The notes below the pieces were generated by a model, which made no database searches, was not told the DNA's origin, and saw only the letters and a program-made list of their open reading frames with translations. A program made the translations under genes and the position numbers. From contig JBNKVM010000009.1 in assembly GCA_050299175.1 (NCBI GenBank), forward strand, positions 66,005 to 130,004: 64,000 nucleotides of DNA. The letters run 5' to 3'. Shown piece after piece: positions 7,681 through 15,507 of the stretch (its first letter is position 1; each line of letters starts with the position of its first letter). This DNA comes from JAPHTQ01 sp050299175 (GTDB taxonomy: Bacteria > Pseudomonadota > Gammaproteobacteria > Thiohalomonadales > Thiohalomonadaceae).

Positions 7681-9342
7681 TCATACCCGGAACTGACTGA
7701 CCATCGTCTGCAGATGCTCTGCCAGGCGTGCAAGCTCTTCGCTGGCTGCGGCGGTCTGCTCTGCACCCGTAGCTGACTCCTCGGCAACATGGCTGATGTT
7801 GTTGATGTTTTTGTTGATCTCTTCGGCAACGGCGCTCTGTTCTTCTGCCGCGCTGGCGATCTGGGTGTTCATATCGGTGATATTGTCGACCGCTTGTTTA
7901 ATCGCATCAAGGCTGGTTCCTGCCTCGGCCGCCTGTTGTACGCTCGCATGGGCACGATCCTGGCTCTTTTCCATAGCATTGACTGCGGCTGCGGTACCTT
8001 TTTGCAGTCGCTCGATCATCTCCTGAATTTCCTGGGTTGATTTCTGCGTGCGCTGCGCCAGGGTACGCACCTCGTCGGCAACCACGGCAAAACCTCGACC
8101 CTGTTCCCCGGCGCGGGCGGCTTCGATGGCGGCGTTGAGTGCCAGCAGATTGGTTTGTTCGGCGATGCCGCGGATTACATCGAGCACCGTACCGATGGTT
8201 TCGCTGTCCTGTGCCAGGGTACGGATGGCACCCGCCGTACTGTTGACCTCGTCGGCGAGATTTTCGATGGCGTCCATAGTTTTTTCTACCACACGTTTAC
8301 CGTTGCTGGCTTCTTCATCGGCATGGTGCGCGGCGCTCGCTGCAGAAGAAGTATTTTTTGCCACCTCGTGCACCGTGGCATTCATTTCGTTCATTGCTGT
8401 GGCGACCTGCTCCACTTCCTGCTGCTGGCGAAGAATATTCTGGTTGGTATCGCGGGTGACCGCCGAGGTCTCCTCCGCAGCCGAGGCTAACTGACTGGCT
8501 GCACCAGACAGATCCTGGATAATTTGTCTGAAACGACCGCCCATGTTGTTTAGTCCACTGGCTATTTCGCCGAGTTCATCTTTTCCCTGATAGCTCGTTT
8601 GCGCTGTGAGATTGCCTTCTTCCAGTGCTGACATGGTGTCGTTGATATCTGCCACACTTTTGTTTAGGTCGCGGATGGTGAAGAAGGCGAGTAGTGCGTT
8701 GAAGCCAATGGCGAAACTCAACAGAGTGATGGATACGCCTTTAAGGAATACGCCATGTTCATAGGCTTCGTCATGATCTTCCATTGCCTGTGGCAGGAAG
8801 TGTTCGTCTATCAGGGTATTGATTTCATGTTCGGCCGGGATAAAACCGGGATTAATCTTTTCCAGCAGGATGTGTTCGGCCTTGTTGTAATCGCCTGCGG
8901 TCAGTGCTTTTAATGCGGGCTCGATGCCCTCACGGTAATAGCTGTCATAATGCCTTTTGAATTCGCCGAATATCTTTGCTTCGTCAGGTTCCATACTTTC
9001 CGGGTGAATTTCCGATAACAGCTTATTGATGGTTTTGCCGTCTTCATGCGCGTGTTCGGTATGCACGCTGATAGAGTGGGCATGCATGGCTGCAATTTCG
9101 GGCTGTGCGGGATTGTGCTGTAATCCAAGCATTACCTCGGTACGTTCGGCGAGCATGTGTTCCAGTATCTGGGATAGCCTGGCTGTTGGCAGTAGCCGAT
9201 TGCTGTACATATGTGTCATGTCTTCAACCGCATCGTCGGCTGAGTAGATACTTACAAGTCCCAGTATCAGCATCATTACGCCAAAACTGGCGGTCATAAA
9301 AATCAGGCGTGCCTTGAGGCTGAAACGATGGAGGATGTTCAT
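7681..9342 (-). CDS. Methyl-accepting chemotaxis protein
   Basis: A 553-residue transmembrane chemoreceptor. The start is the ATG at 9342 (MNILHRFSLK), which has an AGGA ten bases upstream; a longer frame adds seven residues without support. It has a first membrane segment at about 10-32, a periplasmic four-helix-bundle sensor of about 150 residues rich in His and Glu, a second segment near 190-215 and a HAMP domain. The cytoplasmic signalling coiled coil carries the almost invariant tip EQTNLLALNAAIEAARAGEQ and the flanking GFAVVADEVRTLAQR. It ends without a CheR/CheB pentapeptide tether. It stands alone on the minus strand behind a sigma-28-type promoter, which ties it to the flagellar regulon. 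The ligand is unknown; the His-rich helix leaves metal or pH sensing open. Confidence 0.95.
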   Translation of the reverse strand: MNILHRFSLKARLIFMTASFGVMMLILGLVSIYSADDAVEDMTHMYSNRLLPTARLSQILEHMLAERTEVMLGLQHNPAQPEIAAMHAHSISVHTEHAHEDGKTINKLLSEIHPESMEPDEAKIFGEFKRHYDSYYREGIEPALKALTAGDYNKAEHILLEKINPGFIPAEHEINTLIDEHFLPQAMEDHDEAYEHGVFLKGVSITLLSFAIGFNALLAFFTIRDLNKSVADINDTMSALEEGNLTAQTSYQGKDELGEIASGLNNMGGRFRQIIQDLSGAASQLASAAEETSAVTRDTNQNILRQQQEVEQVATAMNEMNATVHEVAKNTSSAASAAHHADEEASNGKRVVEKTMDAIENLADEVNSTAGAIRTLAQDSETIGTVLDVIRGIAEQTNLLALNAAIEAARAGEQGRGFAVVADEVRTLAQRTQKSTQEIQEMIERLQKGTAAAVNAMEKSQDRAHASVQQAAEAGTSLDAIKQAVDNITDMNTQIASAAEEQSAVAEEINKNINNISHVAEESATGAEQTAAASEELARLAEHLQTMVSQFRV

Positions 9343-9379
9343 GATTATGCTTCCTGTGGTCATATGTTATTCAGTCATG

Positions 9380-9443
9380 CGGCAGGACAGGTTTTTTCCT
9401 GCCGTATCCCATTCCATTGGACTCCACCGTTGAGTCTAGGTGG
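9380..9443 (-). other. Two hairpins in the chemoreceptor 5' leader
   Basis: Between the sigma-28 promoter and the chemoreceptor start, two stem-loops are visible. One is a 7-bp perfect stem, 9380-9386 with 9398-9404, enclosing a homopolymer loop (T on the plus strand, A in the transcript). The other is CCACC/GGTGG at 9424-9428 and 9439-9443. They sit in a leader of about 130 nt and could affect translation or stability. No known riboswitch pattern was recognised. Confidence 0.35.
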
Positions 9444-9476
9444 TGATTTACTCTTGTAAACTAAGTGTCAAGTTTT

Positions 9477-9503
9477 GTATCGGCATCGTGAAGATTACCT
9501 TTA
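9477..9503 (-). promoter_or_regulatory. Sigma-28 (FliA) promoter of the chemoreceptor gene
   Basis: On the minus strand TAAA (9500-9503) is followed by exactly 15 bases and then GCCGATAC (9477-9484). The FliA consensus is TAAA-N15-GCCGATAA, so 11 of 12 consensus bases match with ideal spacing. It lies about 135 bp upstream of the chemoreceptor start and points at it. Confidence 0.78.
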
Positions 9504-9602
9504 CTGCTCTATGCGTAAGTGGTACTGGGTAATCTGCACTTGGAATACGGGGCTTTTTGCGGCAGTCTTTCCGCAGACATATTTTTGGACGATGGTGGGT
9601 AG

Positions 9603-9833
9603 ATGAAATTTCGTGCCTGGGGCCACTGCTTCGATTGTCACTTCGAGGGCATGCTCGAATATAGCCATATTGAGGGTGAGGATTATGAGGACAGCGAAGC
9701 CCTTGGGGTGATGCTGCTGCAGCACTGCCCTGCCTGCGAGTCCACCGAACACGCTCTGATCCCTATCGACTACTATCGTGAGATGATGGAGGACCTGAAG
9801 TCTCTGCTGGAAGCGGAGGAGGAGCGTAAGTGA
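9603..9833 (+). CDS. Small zinc-ribbon-like protein of unknown function
   Basis: A 76-residue acidic protein beginning MKFRAWGHCFDCHFEG. It has two cysteine pairs, CFDC at residues 9-12 and CPAC at 43-46 (approximate), spaced as in a small zinc ribbon, with adjacent histidines as further possible ligands. The C-terminus is a charged helix rich in Glu. It ends in TGA overlapping the GTG start of hslR, so the two are translationally coupled and it may act with the heat-shock RNA-binding protein. No family name is recognised. The gene is short, but the coupling and the metal-site pattern make it likely to be real. Confidence 0.65.
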   Translation: MKFRAWGHCFDCHFEGMLEYSHIEGEDYEDSEALGVMLLQHCPACESTEHALIPIDYYREMMEDLKSLLEAEEERK

Positions 9834-10216
9834 GTGACCAGCTTCGTCTCGATAAGTGGCTATGGGCGGCACGCTTTTACAAAACCCGAGCCCTGGCGAC
9901 CGAGGCGATTAACGGTGGCCACGTACACCTCAACGGCAATCGACCCAAACCGTCAAAGGCGGTGCAACCGGGTGACGCGTTACTGATCCGTCGTGGTCCC
10001 GAGACCTATGAGATTACCGTTGAAGCGATTTCCAGCCGCCGCGGTCCGGCGACGGAGGCACGCAAGCTCTATAGCGAGTCGGAAGAGAGTTACCAGCGAC
10101 GCCAGGATGAGCGGGAACAGCGAAGGCTGGAGGCCGCTGCTCAGCCACAACAGACGCGTCGCCCGGACAAGCAGGGTAGACGGAAGATCATTAGGTTTAC
10201 CAATAAGTACGGATAA
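9830..10216 (+). CDS. hslR: Heat shock protein 15 (S4-domain RNA-binding protein)
   Basis: A 128-residue protein with an N-terminal S4 domain (RLDKWLWAARFYKTRALA, then GGHVHLNGNRPKPSKAVQPGD) and a basic tail rich in Arg and Gln. This is the layout of Hsp15, which in E. coli binds stalled 50S subunits still carrying nascent chains and helps recycle them. The GTG at 9830 is the start, overlapping the stop of the zinc-ribbon gene. The C-terminal RRKIIRFTNKYG is close to the enteric protein. A terminator-like hairpin follows at 10281. Confidence 0.93.
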   Translation: MSDQLRLDKWLWAARFYKTRALATEAINGGHVHLNGNRPKPSKAVQPGDALLIRRGPETYEITVEAISSRRGPATEARKLYSESEESYQRRQDEREQRRLEAAAQPQQTRRPDKQGRRKIIRFTNKYG

Positions 10217-10280
10217 ACCACGCTGATTATGGTTGAATGGGGGCAATCACCGTCCCATTTATGTATCATGGAACGCTAAT

Positions 10281-10305
10281 GCAGGCTTGGTCCTGCTTTA
10301 TTTTT
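10281..10305 (+). terminator. Rho-independent terminator after hslR
   Basis: GCAGG (10281-10285) pairs with CCTGC (10292-10296) around a CTTGGT loop and is followed by TTTATTTTT. The stem is short but the T tract is good. Confidence 0.55.
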
Positions 10306-10357
10306 GCCGGTGTGCCGCCCGGGGAGGTGGCCTTCAGACCCAACCAGGAGTTTACTC

Positions 10358-10741
10358 ATGGCAACCGTTGAACTGAATAAAGACAACTTCGACGAAATCG
10401 TCGGTAGCAATAATTTTGTGATCGTGGATTTCTGGGCCCCCTGGTGTGGCCCATGCCAATCCTTCGGTCCGGTCTACGAAGAGACCTCGACCAAATACTC
10501 CGAGATCACCTTTGCCAAGGTGAATACCGAAGAGGAACAGGAGCTGGCGGCCCACTTCCAGATCCGCTCTATCCCCACCCTGATGATCCTGCGCGACCAG
10601 ATCGTCATCTACGCCCAGCCCGGTGCCCTGATGGGTGGTCAGTTCGAGCAACTGATCGAACAGGCCCGTGCCCTGGATATGGACGAAGTGCGCAAGCAGG
10701 TGGCTGAGCAGCAGGCGAAAGCAGAAAGCCAGGAAGGCTAG
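10358..10741 (+). CDS. Thioredoxin-family protein
   Basis: A 127-residue thioredoxin-fold protein with the redox site WCGPC (Cys30 and Cys33) after the VDFWAP strand, and the cis-proline loop SIPT at 71-74. The start is the ATG at 10358, preceded by CCAGGAG; an upstream in-frame start would add a proline-rich stretch outside the fold. A charged Ala/Gln/Glu tail of about 20 residues follows the domain and is not part of classic TrxA. It is probably a cytoplasmic disulfide reductase, a TrxA paralogue rather than the main enzyme. The stop codon touches the first copy of the palindromic repeat family. Confidence 0.9.
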   Translation: MATVELNKDNFDEIVGSNNFVIVDFWAPWCGPCQSFGPVYEETSTKYSEITFAKVNTEEEQELAAHFQIRSIPTLMILRDQIVIYAQPGALMGGQFEQLIEQARALDMDEVRKQVAEQQAKAESQEG

Positions 10742-10881
10742 AAGTGGCCTCAAAGCGGTCTTCGTACCCGGATACTGTGTTGCAAAGCCTGCTGCAGTGC
10801 TCATTTACTATCGGTAAACTGCGCTTCTCGCAGTCTTTGCGCCGTGTCTCCGGGCACGAATCTTCATTTTGAAACCACTTT
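10741..10881 (+). repeat. Palindromic intergenic repeat, copy A
   Basis: About 140 bp starting at the last base of the thioredoxin stop codon and ending 6 bp before the Nudix start. The outer arms AAGTGG (10742) and CCACTT (ending 10880) pair, then TCTTCGTACCCG pairs with CGGGCACGAAT. The tip is the shared core TCATTTACT....GGTAAACTG near 10801-10821. It has the same layout as copies B, C and D, and copy E in reverse. Confidence 0.85.
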
Positions 10882-10887
10882 ACTACT

Positions 10888-11319
10888 ATGGCTAGGCCCG
10901 AGACGCCGCTACTGGCCGCCGATATCATCATCGAGCCGCTGGCGTCGCCGGGCCGTATCATTCTTATAGAAAGACTCAATCCACCCCACGGCTATGCCTT
11001 GCCGGGGGGCTTTGTCGACATCGGCGAGAGTCTGGAGCAGGCAGCGGTGCGTGAAGCGCTGGAAGAGACCTCGATGCATGTACGCCTAAAGAGGCTGCTT
11101 GGCTGTTACTCCAATCCTGCTCGCGACTCCCGTGGTCATACCGTCAGCGCCGTCTATATTGCTGAGGGTGAAGGTGAGCCCGAGGCCCGCGACGATGCCA
11201 AATCGCTGATGCTCATCGACCCATGCAACCCACCCCAACCCCTCGCCTTCGATCACGCGCTGATCCTGCGTGACTATATTCACTATTTGGAAACAGGCGA
11301 AATCGCCCCAATCAGATAA
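10888..11319 (+). CDS. Nudix hydrolase (ADP-ribose pyrophosphatase-like)
   Basis: A 143-residue protein with a complete Nudix box: G41, E47, then REALEE at 55-60, fitting G-x5-E-x7-R-E-x2-E-E. The surrounding residues (YALPGGFVDIGES) resemble small ADP-ribose or nucleoside-diphosphate hydrolases, but the substrate is not readable. The ATG at 10888 has no Shine-Dalgarno sequence: the repeat element ends only 6 bp upstream, so any ribosome-binding or promoter function must come from the repeat itself or from a leaderless or read-through transcript. The next gene (MoxR) begins 48 bp downstream on the same strand. Confidence 0.85.
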   Translation: MARPETPLLAADIIIEPLASPGRIILIERLNPPHGYALPGGFVDIGESLEQAAVREALEETSMHVRLKRLLGCYSNPARDSRGHTVSAVYIAEGEGEPEARDDAKSLMLIDPCNPPQPLAFDHALILRDYIHYLETGEIAPIR

Positions 11320-11367
11320 GATGCTTATAGAGAGTGTCTTTTTTGATTTAGCCAAATAGGAATTAGC

Positions 11368-12414
11368 ATGCGTCCGGCGCAGATAGCGAATGTTCTCGAA
11401 CGTGAATTTCTCAGTACCCGCGAGGGACACCATACCCCGGTAATGTTGTGGGGGCCGCCTGGTGTGGGCAAGTCGCAGATGGTTCAACAGGTGGGTGAGC
11501 GTCACGGTGTACCGGTGATCGATATCCGCCTGTCGCAGATGGAGCCCTCCGATCTGCGCGGTATTCCGTTTCGTAGCGGTGAGCGGGTGGAGTGGGCGGT
11601 GCCCGCTATGTTGCCCGATGCCCGGCGACACGGTGTGGAAGGTATTCTGTTTCTCGACGAGATCACCTCGGCACCGCCCAGTGTCTCCGCCGCGGCCTAT
11701 CAATTGATCCTCGATCGTCGTCTGGGCGAATACCGAGTGCCCGGTGGCTGGGCGATCTTCGCTGCGGGCAATCGCCAGGGCGATCGCGGTGTGACCTACA
11801 GCATGCCCGCACCGCTGGCGAATCGCTTCGCCCACTTCGAGGTGGAGACCAATCTCGACGACTGGGTGAGCTGGGCCTATGCCAACGGTATCGACGAACG
11901 GGTCATCGCTTTTCTTCGCTTCCGCCCCGAGCTGCTGTTTGATTTCGACCCTTCGCATAACCCGGTGGCCTTTCCCTCGCCGCGCTCCTGGGAGTTTGCC
12001 CATCGGGCGTTGCAGAAATTTGCCGACAGCGGCCCGCTGCTGGTCAATACACTGCAGGCCTGCGTCGGCCCTGCCGCGGGGATCGAACTGGGCGCCTTTG
12101 TCGACAACCTGGATAACCTGCCGGATCTCGATGCGATCCTGCGGCGTGAGCAGGTCAGCATGCCCCGAGAGATCGATCTGCAATATGCCGTCGCCTCGGC
12201 ACTGGTGGGTCGTGCTCTGCAGGCGAAGAACGAAACCCCCGAGCAGGCCAATGAGGTCTACGGTGCGATCCTTGAATTTGCCGCTCGCTTCCGTGAACGG
12301 GAGATGGGTGTGATGCTGGTCTCCGATCTGCACCGTGCCATTGGCCAACCGATCTTTGCCGTGCCGGAGTTTTCACCCTGGGCCCAGGCCGTTGCGGAAG
12401 TCATGTTGTACTGA
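11368..12414 (+). CDS. MoxR-family AAA+ ATPase
   Basis: A 348-residue AAA+ protein with Walker A GPPGVGKS at 29-36, Walker B ILFLDE at 93-98, an AAGNR sensor-1 region near 130-134, and LANRF with the arginine finger region after it. MoxR-type ATPases work with a von Willebrand-A partner to insert metals or remodel and mature an enzyme complex (known examples are CbbQ-CbbO, NorQ-NorD and RavA-ViaA). The VWA partner here starts 10 bp downstream and two further genes follow, so the four form one transcription unit. The target complex is unknown. The DsrS-like third gene suggests a link to sulfur metabolism, an inference. Confidence 0.9.
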   Translation: MRPAQIANVLEREFLSTREGHHTPVMLWGPPGVGKSQMVQQVGERHGVPVIDIRLSQMEPSDLRGIPFRSGERVEWAVPAMLPDARRHGVEGILFLDEITSAPPSVSAAAYQLILDRRLGEYRVPGGWAIFAAGNRQGDRGVTYSMPAPLANRFAHFEVETNLDDWVSWAYANGIDERVIAFLRFRPELLFDFDPSHNPVAFPSPRSWEFAHRALQKFADSGPLLVNTLQACVGPAAGIELGAFVDNLDNLPDLDAILRREQVSMPREIDLQYAVASALVGRALQAKNETPEQANEVYGAILEFAARFREREMGVMLVSDLHRAIGQPIFAVPEFSPWAQAVAEVMLY

Positions 12415-12424
12415 GTGACCGGCG

Positions 12425-13723
12425 ATGTCTCAGGAATGCGAAACCAAACTGAGTGCCGCACGTACCCGGTTAATCCTGGATAAACCGTTTCTCGGTGCGT
12501 TGGTGTTACGTCTGCCTCTGATCGCCGCGGATGATGAGTGGTGCAAGACCGTCGCCACCGATGCGCGCGCCTTCTACTACAACCCGGAATATATCGACGG
12601 CCTCTCCATCGATCAGACGCAGTTTGTACTCGCCCATGAGGCGTTGCACTGTGCGCTTTCCCATTTCGCTCGCCGCCATCACCGCCAGAAACACCGCTGG
12701 GATCTGGCCTGTGATCTGGCGATCAACCCATTGCTGATAGCAGACGGTTTAACTCCGTGTCCCGATGCGCTCTATCTCCAGGAGTTTGAGGAGATGACTG
12801 CGGAGGAGATCTACCCCTGTCTCGATGAACACGAGAACCTCACCCCCCATGACGATCACGTCTACGACGAGGAGAATCAGAGCGGTGGTGGCAAACAGGG
12901 CGGCGGTGGTCAGCACGAGAGCAAAGAGAAGGGCTCCACTGGCGGTAACCAGCAACAGCGACGCAGCGAAGATAACAAGGGCGGGCGCGGTGACGCACAG
13001 CGACCGGAACAACCTAAACAGGAAAACGGCGACGGCCCGGAGCCGCAGCAGGGAAATGGTGATGGGGCGAAGCAACCGCCACCTTTGAACCGGGATGAGA
13101 TGGAAAACCTCTCGGTGCAGTGGCAGCAGCGTCTCGCCGGTGCCGCGCAGCAGGCGATGCAGGCGGGCAAGTTGAGTGGGCCGTTACGTCGGATCATCGA
13201 TCATCTGTTACAGCCGCAGCTTCCCTGGCGGATGTTGCTGGCTCGTTATCTCAGTGTCACCGCACGTGACGATTTCAATTACGCTCGTCCTTCAAGACGC
13301 GAGGGCGAGTTCATCATGCCCAGCCTGAAGAGTCATGAACTGGATGTGGTGGTCGCGCTCGATACCAGCGGCTCGGTGAGCGATAAGGAGATGGTGGAAT
13401 TTGTCTCCGAGGTGAATGCATTAAAAGGGCAGATTCGTGCACGGGTGACGTTGCTGGCCTGTGACTCGGACCTGCTCGGTGCAGGCTGGACCTACGAACC
13501 GTGGGAAGAATTCGATCTACCGCAGGCGTTTACCGGTGGGGGCAGTACCGACTTCCGTCCGGTGTTCGACTGGGTGGAGAGTGAACAGCGGCGTCCCGAT
13601 GTGCTGGTCTACTTTACCGATGCCCAGGGACGATTCCCTGAACGTGAGCCAAATTATCCGACGGTGTGGTTGATTAAAGGTAAGGTACCCATACCATGGG
13701 GTCAGCGAATCCAGTTGAATTGA
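12425..13723 (+). CDS. DUF2201-type putative metallopeptidase with C-terminal VWA domain
   Basis: A 432-residue protein in three parts. The N-terminal region (1-145) contains a zincin-like HEALH at 71-75 followed by HFARRHHRQKH and WDLACDLAI, as in the putative metallopeptidase domain DUF2201. Residues about 150-222 are a low-complexity linker rich in Gly, Gln, Asn and Lys. The C-terminal part (300-432) is a VWA-like domain with a MIDAS motif DTSGS at 313-317 and a later TGGGSTDFRP. It follows the MoxR ATPase by 10 bp and precedes the DsrS-like gene by 6 bp. It is probably the partner that grips the client while the ATPase remodels it. Whether the HExxH cuts protein or only holds metal cannot be told from sequence. 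Confidence 0.85.
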   Translation: MSQECETKLSAARTRLILDKPFLGALVLRLPLIAADDEWCKTVATDARAFYYNPEYIDGLSIDQTQFVLAHEALHCALSHFARRHHRQKHRWDLACDLAINPLLIADGLTPCPDALYLQEFEEMTAEEIYPCLDEHENLTPHDDHVYDEENQSGGGKQGGGGQHESKEKGSTGGNQQQRRSEDNKGGRGDAQRPEQPKQENGDGPEPQQGNGDGAKQPPPLNRDEMENLSVQWQQRLAGAAQQAMQAGKLSGPLRRIIDHLLQPQLPWRMLLARYLSVTARDDFNYARPSRREGEFIMPSLKSHELDVVVALDTSGSVSDKEMVEFVSEVNALKGQIRARVTLLACDSDLLGAGWTYEPWEEFDLPQAFTGGGSTDFRPVFDWVESEQRRPDVLVYFTDAQGRFPEREPNYPTVWLIKGKVPIPWGQRIQLN

Positions 13724-13729
13724 GGTTGT

Positions 13730-14887
13730 GTGGTGGAATTGAGTCCTGAAGATGCGCTGCGTTTGAATGTGCTACTGGCTAACGCCGAGGCGGTGCGCAT
13801 CGACGAAAATAGCATGGTGGTCTACGGACTGAGCGCCGGTCAGGAGATGAAGTTTCCGCTCAACCCGACCGGTCGCAGCGATCAATATCTCAAGGCGGTG
13901 CGCTCCACCCTCTCTACCATGGTACTCGATTCCCCTGGCGGCTATCCCGTCTATCTGCGGCGCTGGACCCGTATGGGGCAGATCGATCATGAGCAGATGG
14001 ATCGCCTGCTCAAGTTGGGCGAGCCTGAGGCGGTGATGGCGGTGGTCTGTTCACGCAACCTCTCCGATGAACTGGCGCGGCGTGCCTGGTGGTGCGCCCC
14101 CTGGTCGGAACATGCGCGGCGCATGCTGGAGAGTCGCCAGGTGGTGGAGGGCGAGATGGGCAGGGTGCTGGCGGCTCATCTGATCGAACACCTGCCGTTC
14201 GAAACCGAACCGCGGGATATGCTCGACACCGTGCGCCTGGTACTGCAACCAGGCCTGATCGACGAAGAACAGAAGCGGCTACTGTGGCAGAGTGGCGCAC
14301 GCAATCGCAGTTACCGTATCGGCTTCCTAAAAGCGTTGCCCGACGACCTTCCCGAGCAGCAGCCGGCACGAGCCGAGCTGGCGCAGCATGCTGGAAAACT
14401 TGAGCAGCTCAGCACTGCTGGCAATCCCTATGCACTGCAACTGCTACGCCTGCTCGGTGCCGCAGGACAGTCCTATCTTGCCGTGGCCGAGGATGTGCTG
14501 CTGCATCCGGCGGATCAGGATGTGGCCATTGCCCTGTTTAACACCCTGGGTGGGTACTTCAATACCTTGCCCCCACAGGAACGGCTGCGTGAAATAAACT
14601 TGATTTCGACACAGGTCGAAAAACTGCTCAATGAAGATGAAAAAGTGCATCAGCTAAAAGAGGTAGTGCCGTCCCTGGAGGCGGAGATTCGCGCTATGCT
14701 TGTGCTAATGCATGTCAGCGAATACCTGCTTAATCCGGTCTTTTCCCAGACCGATGCGGTAGGTACAGTGATGCAGGAGCGGATGGAGCCGGTTACCACG
14801 CCGCTGCGCCAGGCAATTTGCCTGTTACGCGGGCGAGATCTGGAAATAGCTGTAAAGCCCCGCGGTCGCGGTCGTCGGGTGAGATGA
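13730..14887 (+). CDS. DsrS-like protein (tentative), soluble, unknown activity
   Basis: A 385-residue soluble protein starting with GTG and beginning MVELSPEDALRLNVLLANAE. It has no signal peptide, membrane segment or catalytic motif. The segments SPGGYPVYLRRWTRMGQ (near 65-81) and LARRAWWCAPWSEHARRML match what I remember of proteins annotated as sulfur reduction protein DsrS. In Allochromatium vinosum, dsrS is the last gene of the dsr operon and affects accumulation of Dsr proteins. That assignment is from memory, not from an alignment. The rest is helical and repeat-like (SAGNPYALQLLRLLGAAGQ). The tail is arginine-rich. No other dsr gene is in the window. Its position after a MoxR/VWA pair suggests it is a client adaptor. 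Confidence 0.55.
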   Translation: MVELSPEDALRLNVLLANAEAVRIDENSMVVYGLSAGQEMKFPLNPTGRSDQYLKAVRSTLSTMVLDSPGGYPVYLRRWTRMGQIDHEQMDRLLKLGEPEAVMAVVCSRNLSDELARRAWWCAPWSEHARRMLESRQVVEGEMGRVLAAHLIEHLPFETEPRDMLDTVRLVLQPGLIDEEQKRLLWQSGARNRSYRIGFLKALPDDLPEQQPARAELAQHAGKLEQLSTAGNPYALQLLRLLGAAGQSYLAVAEDVLLHPADQDVAIALFNTLGGYFNTLPPQERLREINLISTQVEKLLNEDEKVHQLKEVVPSLEAEIRAMLVLMHVSEYLLNPVFSQTDAVGTVMQERMEPVTTPLRQAICLLRGRDLEIAVKPRGRGRRVR

Positions 14888-14894
14888 GGTCACT

Positions 14895-15455
14895 ATGGAA
14901 CGAAACAAGGCATCAACCGTTGAGGCGGTTACCGTTGCCGCGGCACTGACTGCCACCATTCCCCAGGAAGTGGTGGAGTTGAACACCGGCTACCTGCCCT
15001 GGGTGTTGGGCGACAACCTGGCCGGGCAGGTCGATGCCTATGTAATGGAGCAACACCTGGGTTACTACCCGGCACTCGATTTCTTTCGCGATCAGCCCGA
15101 AGTGGTCGATACGGCGCTGCTGACCCTGATCGACGAAATTGCCATCTTCTGCGCCGAGTATGCACGGCGCGAACTGCGTCACCGTCTCGCGGGCGCGTTT
15201 ACCTCGATCCAGATCGAACAGATCCAGTGCACCGCCTATACCATGCCCAGGGTGCGACCGAATCGTAGTGGTGCCCCGGAAGCACTGGCGCTGCACTACA
15301 GTCCAGACACCCTCAAGGTGGAGTTGCTGTTAAGGATGTTACGCGACGAGAGTCAGGAGGGTGTGGAAACTCTGGTCCTCAACCGGCTCACCCAGTGGGG
15401 CCGGGAGCCGTTTTCCCGTTTTCAGGCGAATGGCGCGCATCAGTTGAGCCAGTAA
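14895..15455 (+). CDS. Conserved-looking hypothetical protein, fourth gene of the MoxR cluster
   Basis: A 186-residue cytoplasmic protein beginning MERNKASTVEAVTVAAALT, with a GAGGT ribosome-binding site, 7 bp after the DsrS-like gene. It is mostly helical, with features LNTGYLPWVLGDNLAGQVDAY and LLTLIDEIAIFCAEYARREL. It lacks cysteine clusters or nucleotide-binding motifs. I do not recognise a family. The tight spacing with the three upstream genes makes a shared function likely. It is followed by a 126-bp gap holding the adk promoter. Confidence 0.6.
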   Translation: MERNKASTVEAVTVAAALTATIPQEVVELNTGYLPWVLGDNLAGQVDAYVMEQHLGYYPALDFFRDQPEVVDTALLTLIDEIAIFCAEYARRELRHRLAGAFTSIQIEQIQCTAYTMPRVRPNRSGAPEALALHYSPDTLKVELLLRMLRDESQEGVETLVLNRLTQWGREPFSRFQANGAHQLSQ

Positions 15456-15507
15456 TGGCTCACTCTTTGTGATAAACCCAGCAGATTGCCCCATTGAAAG
15501 GCTCTTT

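Noticed and set aside
8048..8494. Open frames on the plus strand inside the chemoreceptor gene (Ala/Ser/Cys-rich)
   Set aside because: Typical shadow of the repetitive coiled-coil coding sequence of the chemoreceptor.
11086..12348. A 420-residue open frame on the minus strand opposite the MoxR ATPase gene
   Set aside because: It is a mirror of a GC-rich, codon-biased real gene. The product is His/Gln/Arg-rich without domains, has no ribosome-binding site, and the plus-strand gene has clear AAA+ motifs.
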